In this document: in pieces, positions 57,707 through 64,000 of the stretch
Layout of the letters: each line of letters starts with the position of its first letter
Position numbering within the stretch: position 1 is the first letter of the stretch
DNA from: Ailanthus altissimus
Taxonomy: Eukaryota; Streptophyta; Magnoliopsida; Sapindales; Simaroubaceae
Direction of reading: 5' to 3'
DNA: 64,000 bases
Assembly: GCA_946807835.1 (NCBI GenBank)
Contig: OX327684.1
Coordinates: forward strand, 33,230,501-33,294,500
Position numbers and translations under genes: made by a program
Notes under the pieces: generated by a model
What the model saw: the letters and a program-made list of their open reading frames with translations, nothing else
What the model was told of the DNA's origin: nothing
Database searches by the model: none

Positions 57707-60700
57707 TTAAGATTTCTCTTCATCTGACTGAGAGCATGGTGGCCCGGGAACTGAATCAACAAAGAACTCCTCTACTGAAATACGGAAAACCAACCAGTTT
57801 GTGGTCAATTATAACAGATAGATCAATTTTCAGAAGGGGAAAAAAGGAAGTTAGAAATATTTAAATGTGATGTCACACAGATACCACACGGTACCCATTA
57901 TTACCTATATCCTCTTGCTCAGGGGAATCAAGCAAAATTTCTGAATCAGAGGGCAGAAAAGGAGATCCAGGATAATTTCCCAAAGCTCCTAAATCTGCAA
58001 AATTGCCAAAAGGCAAAGCATTATATCATAAGTAAAAAATATAATAAAGTGAAATAAAAATGATAAAAATCCAGAATGGCTTAAGATATAAATGAGACAT
58101 AGTAGGCATTATAACCCCCTTGATAGCAAGAAACATAACAAGATCTACTAATGAATTGAATCCGATACAGAAATTACCCCCCAAGTTCGACAAATCGGCT
58201 GTTAGATCTGATAGGCTGAAATTCCACTGAATCTGATCCAATGATCTGAGAGAATCTCTGGAATTTCCAGCCCCACCATCCTGTCCAAGCTGCAATCCTA
58301 CTGAACTTGCCACATCAGATGTAAATGTTGTATCAAGTGCACATGCGTCCACACCCATTCCCGATATGTCAGATGCAGTGAAGGGGAAATGACCACTAGA
58401 TGCCACTGATGTAGGACTCACGGCCATCTCTGACATGGATGACATGCCACCGCTCGGAGGAATGACAGGAGCTACTTCAGTTGCACTGGTGTCCATCATC
58501 ATACTACAACAATAAAGTAGCTGCTTAGCTAAAATTCCAGAGCAAAAACTGAAGTAAAGGAACATCATTGTACACAATTTAAAAGCAAAAATAAGCCACA
58601 TACAGAACCCTCTATGTTCAACCAAAAGGACTAAATATTTTTCTGGAGTATTCAATGCCATGAGACTGTGATAATCATAGATGTGTTTCAAATTTGAGCA
58701 TACACTATATTAGCACTCTGCACGCAAGCAGCTAAAATTATTTGATAGTAGAACTTATCAATTTGGAAGACTAACATAGATATATGTAATAAATCATCCA
58801 GGGGATTAACTGATTTCCATTAATGAAATACCTAACTTGAGTTGGGGGAAAATGAGAGAAGAAAAGTTTGACTTTTAAGGAATAGATAATTAATAATAAA
58901 TTTGAGTCAAGATGGAAAGAGCCTCACTCATTCCCAGAATTCATTTGCATGGAATGAAAATTGCCAGGTGCAGGAACTCCATTGACCACATGAAAGCTTG
59001 AGATTCCACAGCCCATGGAATTAAGATGGGGTTGAACCGCTGCAGGCATCAGAGGTTGTTGAAGGACAGGGTATCCTATAGGTAAGTTGTTAACTGCACT
59101 GCAAACAAGTGGCGATGAGTACCAATGACAATGATTTTTTTTTTTTTTTTTAGAATTACCAATGACAATGATTTAAAAAGACAAACAATAACAAAAAATC
59201 TACATAATTATCAATCTATCTATATGTTATATGCAAATATACGTACATGAATATATATTTTTAATTCAAAAATGTTCTTGAACATTAAAATATTCTACTC
59301 TATAGACAAAGCTTGCCTCTTCCTTTGGCAGGATACTCGCCCCAAGAGGAAAAAAAAGATGTTTCTTTTAACTGCTGAGATCCTGCTTTATGTTTAGGCA
59401 AGTAATAAAATATGCATTCCATTAAAATTTGAAGCATTAAATTATAATTGAGGCATGTTAACTGAATCTTACAAACTTAGGAGCAGTCAACCTGATATTA
59501 TTCCTGGTACTAGATCATTTAAAAACGTTTTTGTCATAAACCATGTCCTTGTATGAAATCAAGATAGAATCACCATCATTGTTGACATCTTATCTAACAA
59601 CAGTTGTTTGAGCAAACAAATCAAGTCAACAATATGAAATCTATAGAAATCACTTTTATTCTTCTAAAAAAAATGAGTGCTTTTTTCCAGGACTATATAT
59701 CACGAAGAACTTACCAGGCATGGGATGAATCCCATTTTGTATGGGAGCCAAAGGAACCTTTGGAGGTACTGGATACTTCATATGATGATATTGATTCTCA
59801 AGCAAATGATTGAAAAAAAGGATTTGCTTTTGCAGCTTCAGTCTTATATAATAGGCCCTGAAGAAATCGGCATTTTCTTCTTCCAGCTTCTGCCACACTG
59901 AATTAACGAGAATAGCAATAACATAAATGAGATTAAGAATCTTCTTTAGTTTGAACAAGAAAACATAAATCAGTTTCAGTAACAAATCAACCAGCGAGTT
60001 TTAATAACAAAACCATAGTCATCGTCTCGTGGTACAAAGATGTATATTCAGTTGATAATTCTTTTGTTATAAAGCATACTGCATCAGTTCAGACTTGGAG
60101 CAGTTTAAAAAAAAGGACAATATCAAGAAAAGTAATATTAATACTTATTACAATACGCTACCAACTTTAGATAAATAAAACTATATAATCAAGTATGCAA
60201 ACATAATAAATAAGACTCATAAAGGAATTTAGGAGAATACCCAAAGTTGTAAATCCAGGATCGATCCTCGCACGAGTCAAGAGGGTTTTTACCACCTCAT
60301 CTCTATTCATATATAATTGCAGACATCGTTCTATTAAGTTCTGGACCTAAAACAACCATTTTGGACGGTCATGATTCAGAATAACAAAAATGATGGTGAG
60401 GCTCCTATATATATCAAATAATATAAAATGAAAGACCCTTAAATATATCAAATATCAGAAGAAAAGTTTACTTACAAGTTCAATATCTTGGTGTGAAACT
60501 TTTCTGCCATCATTGCTTGAAGCAGATATTGAACCAGAGTCCGCCGGAGGAGCCTCTGTTGTTTGGTTGTTCTGTTGATCACTTTGGGATTCATGAGAAA
60601 CTTCGGTTGATGATCGTATTTCTTGGGTATTCTATAAACCAGAAGAAGTTATGTTCAGCTCAGTGATAATTACATATAATTTGTAATTAAAAGTCATTCA

Positions 60701-61225
60701 GAAAAATGCACACAAGTTAGGCTTGAAAGGCAAGCCATTTTGCTTCTCACATTATTTGTAAAAAAAAAATAATCATTCAAGCTGGTTTCGATTTCGGCAA
60801 CTAGTTAGTCAATGTCATCCACGTCATCTAAATTCTCAAGAGCCATAACTTTTACACACTCATAATTCTATCATACTACATTTACAGGTAGACAAAGACA
60901 TAAATGATTTATGACTGCCACCCAAGTATAACTCAGAGTAGACCCATAAGCTTCATGCTTTTAATGGCTCAGTAACAGATAAGTTTGTGCCCCTGATGTT
61001 GGCACAAGTGCATCATTATTGGTAAGATTTTAGAATCCATTATTATTTTTCATAAAGTATCATAGCTAAATAAAATTCCATCAATGGCTAGCGATACTGT
61101 GAATACTGAAAATAAATAAAAGAACACATTACAGATAATAATGGGAAAAGAACTTGCGGAAAGCCAAAAACTGTACAAAAATGGTTTATTAATAAAATAT
61201 TTAGTAGAACCTGTGAGTTCTTCAT
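57707..61225 (-). CDS. Plant protein of the TIGR01589 family, 369 residues, eight coding exons
   Basis: Minus-strand exons: 61211-61225, 60476-60631, 60241-60346, 59715-59897, 58928-59093, 58178-58503, 57905-57994, 57707-57774. All junctions are GT-AG and phases agree, giving 1110 nt. The N-terminus (MKNSQNTQEIRSS) is Ser/Gln-rich. The conserved core (about 54-130) reads IELVQNLIERCLQLYMNRDE, then WQKLEEENADFFRAYYIRLK and YPVPPKVPLAPIQNGIHPMP, which I recognise as the plant-only TIGR01589 domain of unknown function. The rest is low-complexity Ser/Met/Asp-rich (MSSMSEMAVSPTSVASSGHF; LRSLDQIQWNFSLSDLTADL) with an acidic end (SPEQEDIVEEFF, SDEEKS), like a regulatory or activation region. No membrane segment. 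The short first coding exon is the least certain. Confidence 0.88.
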
Positions 61226-62600
61226 TCCAGCTGAAAGCAAGCTGACAGCATTCTTTGCTCAGCTTAGAAATTCAATGAATGCAGTTAAGGTGGGTTATTT
61301 GACCCAGGCAACGATGTCAACAAATTACAGCTCTAATTTATCAAGGCAACTTTCACCTGAAAAGAGAGAAATTATTATGAAATCATACCGCAAAGTAGTT
61401 TTATAAATGTGTGGAATCTAAGTGAGGACAAGAGAGCAATTATGTAAGTGTAAATGCCAATCTAGAAAAAGAAAAATCAGTTAATACAAGCAACAAAATA
61501 AAACTTATTCCCAATTTTGCATTTAGATATATCAAAGAGCATTGCATGCTCTAAAAGCAGCCGAGCCGACTCATCCATGAAATCCTTATGATCATGGACT
61601 TACCAGAGATGTATACAAGCAACCAAAAAGCAGGAAAAACAAAATTGTAGTTTTGTTCAGTGTAAACACTAGCACATACAATATGTATTCACAACCAAAG
61701 CACGTTTAAACCAAATCATCTACAATTATTTAAAATAATAATAATAATAAATATATAAATTTTGATAAGAACTAATCAGGTACGCCATTCTCACTACACC
61801 GAATACAAATTCAACATCACACTGTAACGATTCACTAAAATAGTACCAAGAGTAAAATATGTGCAGATTTCCAAAGCAATTACAAGCCACAGCATAGGTA
61901 AGAAAAACTGACTCTATAAAAACGCTTGGAAGGCAATAGGCGGAATGAAAAATCAAATCCTTGTGGAGAGAAATTTTCTGGATTTTCCTTTGAAGCAAAC
62001 ACACAGAGAACTAATAAATTTCAATGGTAGAGATATTACTGTCGTAAAGATGCTTTATAAAGCGCATATATTAAATTCAAATAGCTAAATATTCGAAATG
62101 CGTGACTGTGTACTTATCCGCACAGAAAAGGAAAAATTAAAATAAATAAATAAATCAAACCAGATCTCAAACCAGGCGCGTAAATCTTGCTATACACGCT
62201 ACAGCACTTGCCTAATAATGAAAAAACAGTGAAGAATAGCATTTAAGAAGCAAATACCTGGCTGTTTTTGGAAGCAAATACCTGGCTGTTTTTGGAAGCA
62301 AAATCTTGCTTTTATTTTTTCGAATGAAAATATCGAAGAAAGTGCTGCCAAAATAAATTTGTTGTTAGCTAAAAGAACTTACAATAACAAAAATTGAGGA
62401 CCGCAAAATTTCAAATTAGCAGCACCTAAATTAGAAATCAAAATATAATCTAGTTTCAAAATTACCTCACACAAAGGTTCAAGACACCTGAGAATAATTA
62501 AAATCGGCTTTATTTCGACAAATTTACAGATCCTCCGCCCTTTCTAGGGCTCGAGACTCGAGCAAGACATAAATAGTCTGAAATTAAATAGCGTTTATGA
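61226..62600 (-). other. 5' UTR and leader introns of the TIGR01589 gene
   Basis: No plus- or minus-strand gene is supported. A probable untranslated exon ends at CAG/GTATTTG near 62258-62284, and transcription probably starts near 62520-62580. Small frames here (61726-62004) have no family features. Confidence 0.4.
62247..62294. repeat. 24-bp perfect tandem duplication spanning a putative splice donor
   Basis: GAAGCAAATACCTGGCTGTT plus TTTG occurs twice without change. On the minus strand each copy reads AACAGCCAG followed by GTATTTGC, a donor-like site. Confidence 0.75.
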
Positions 62601-64000
62601 AAATCTCCATTAAAGCTAAACATGCACCCAGCCCAAGATTTGAAGATATTTTGACGCCTGACGGAGCGGGTCTAAGTGACATTCACTTCATAGCTCGGAG
62701 GAGTAATGAGGAATTTTTGGAATTTACAAGGGTGGGAAATGGGAATTTAAATGGAATATTTATTGGTGTTTTAGTAACAGTTGGTCGGTTGCCGCTAGAA
62801 ACGTTGTTGGAATTTGGAAGTGATTGTGGAGGAGACTACGAGAAGCAGAACAAGAACCAAAAAAATAAGAAAAATCTCACCGAACTAATCGCGGATATTT
62901 GCATTTTATATTTTTGTTTTTCTTGTTTATTATATGATCATTCCCAATAAAAAATAATAGAATTTTGAGAATATACAATTAGGGCGGAGTATATACCGTG
63001 TGTATAATAAAATAAAAGAGTAAAAGGGTGAAAAAATATATAATATAAATATTATATTCCCACACGGCTCCAACGGTTGCGCCGCGGCTTTGGTTTTAAC
63101 GGCGCAGCCAAACATCGTAGAATCTCCCTAATCACCGTTTACGATGCCTGTCCGTGTAAAGTCAGCATGGAGCTAATGTTGAGCGAAGCGGATTTATCAA
63201 ATTTAATAGACATTTGCGATGTCAAAGAAAAAAAAAATGTTTTATTTAATTTAATTAAGCACAAAAAAGCTTAGACTAAAATGATAGCTCACTTCCCTTC
63301 AAGTTCATGATTATCAAAATACAAAATTTATTTTATTTATTATAAGAAAATTAGATGTTTATAAAAAAAAAGTTAAAATAATTAAAAAATTTAAGAAATT
63401 ATTTATTTTTATTTAACGTCGAAGGCTATATATCTAGTATTTATTAAAAAGAAACTCATAATAATTTATGAAAATGTGGCATAAATATGTTCTCACATTA
63501 ATATATCCAGAGAAATAATATATTTTGGGCCTAGGCGCTTTGAGAGTCATTTTATCACGCAACAATTTTATGGTGAAGTTTTTCATATTCTTTTTTGGTA
63601 ATATATATTTCAAGTTTTTTGTTATATTGCTCTTTTTAACTTATTTGTCACAAGTACTAAATGTTTTAGATTATAATATATAAATTAAAATATCAATAAA
63701 CTCATTAATATTATGAAACGTAGCATAACATGATTAAAATGATAAATATAAAATAGTAAAATAATAAATGAAATAGATAATGTGATACTAAGTGAACCAC
63801 CGTGAATTAATTTATATAATTTAATTTGTATTATAATATTATTTTTAAATCGTATCATATTATGTCAGATACAATTTAATTTTTATATATAATATTATTT
63901 TTAAAATATATAATAAAAAAATTAAAACAAGTAGCTAACAATTTTGAAACAGCTTTGTTATATAAAATAATAATACTACAAATGCTTCGAGATATATATA
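62601..64000. other. Upstream flank, no supported gene
   Basis: Promoter-side sequence of the minus-strand gene. The plus-strand frame at 62597-62950 (117 codons) has ordinary composition but no family motif, no promoter evidence and a low-complexity NQ/K tail. The frame at 63077-63274 is similar. The stretch 63280-64000 is AT-rich without features. Confidence 0.4.

Noticed and set aside
62597..62950. 117-codon plus-strand frame as a new gene
   Set aside because: No recognisable motif or promoter evidence, a low-complexity tail, and a position over the likely promoter of the minus-strand gene. Not strong enough to call.
1..64000. tRNA, rRNA or CRISPR features
   Set aside because: I saw no tRNA cloverleaf boxes or rRNA stretches. 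The regularly spaced repeats are plain minisatellites without spacers.

Overview
The window is a stretch of plant nuclear DNA, most likely from a woody eudicot. It is AT-rich, its genes have many short GT-AG introns, and it holds plant-specific protein families, Ty3/gypsy and Ty1/copia retroelements, MITEs and TRIM-like elements. I cannot name the species from sequence alone.

Host genes. (1) 1-255: last exon of an unrecognised plus-strand gene. (2) 5608-6093: type-1 non-specific lipid-transfer protein with one 93-bp, frame-neutral intron, behind a TATA box and RY motifs. (3) 8219-11839 and 28084-31392: two minus-strand paralogues of a group-I-like cyclic nucleotide-gated channel, each with eight exons. 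They sit in a dispersed segmental duplication (about 6.4-12.9 kb and 18.8-32.5 kb). Each copy has its own disabling lesion in exon 2: a TGA at codon 30 in the first and a net 7-bp deletion in the second. (4) 20311-20537: a one-exon relic of a CLC-type chloride channel. (5) 57707-61225: an eight-exon minus-strand gene for a 369-residue plant protein that I assign to the TIGR01589 family.

Mobile DNA dominates the rest. Two solo LTRs of one family face each other at 1282-2818 and 3209-4717, each with a perfect 5-bp target-site duplication. At 33.4-46.5 kb three elements are nested. An LTR-like repeat (R1) was split by a solo LTR (A). A was split by a complete-looking LTR retroelement (B, 36500-45969) of the same LTR family, in opposite orientation, with a perfect CGTGG duplication and two 2853-bp LTRs that look nearly identical. 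B keeps a PBS and a PPT but no gag-pol. Its 3.8-kb interior carries two intact intronless genes on the strand opposite to its own genome: a 386-residue protein I do not recognise, and a 217-residue LOG-family cytokinin riboside 5'-monophosphate phosphoribohydrolase. Each has a similarly spaced TATA box. This recently mobile carrier of a hormone-activation gene is the most interesting object here.

At 49981-55005 lies a full-length copia element of Tork/TNT1 type. Its reading frame is broken only by four nonsense codons, all explicable by C-to-T or G-to-A transitions. A TRIM-like element lies at 56205-56794. The remaining intergenic DNA is AT-rich and holds tandem duplications, minisatellites and degenerate LTR-like repeats.
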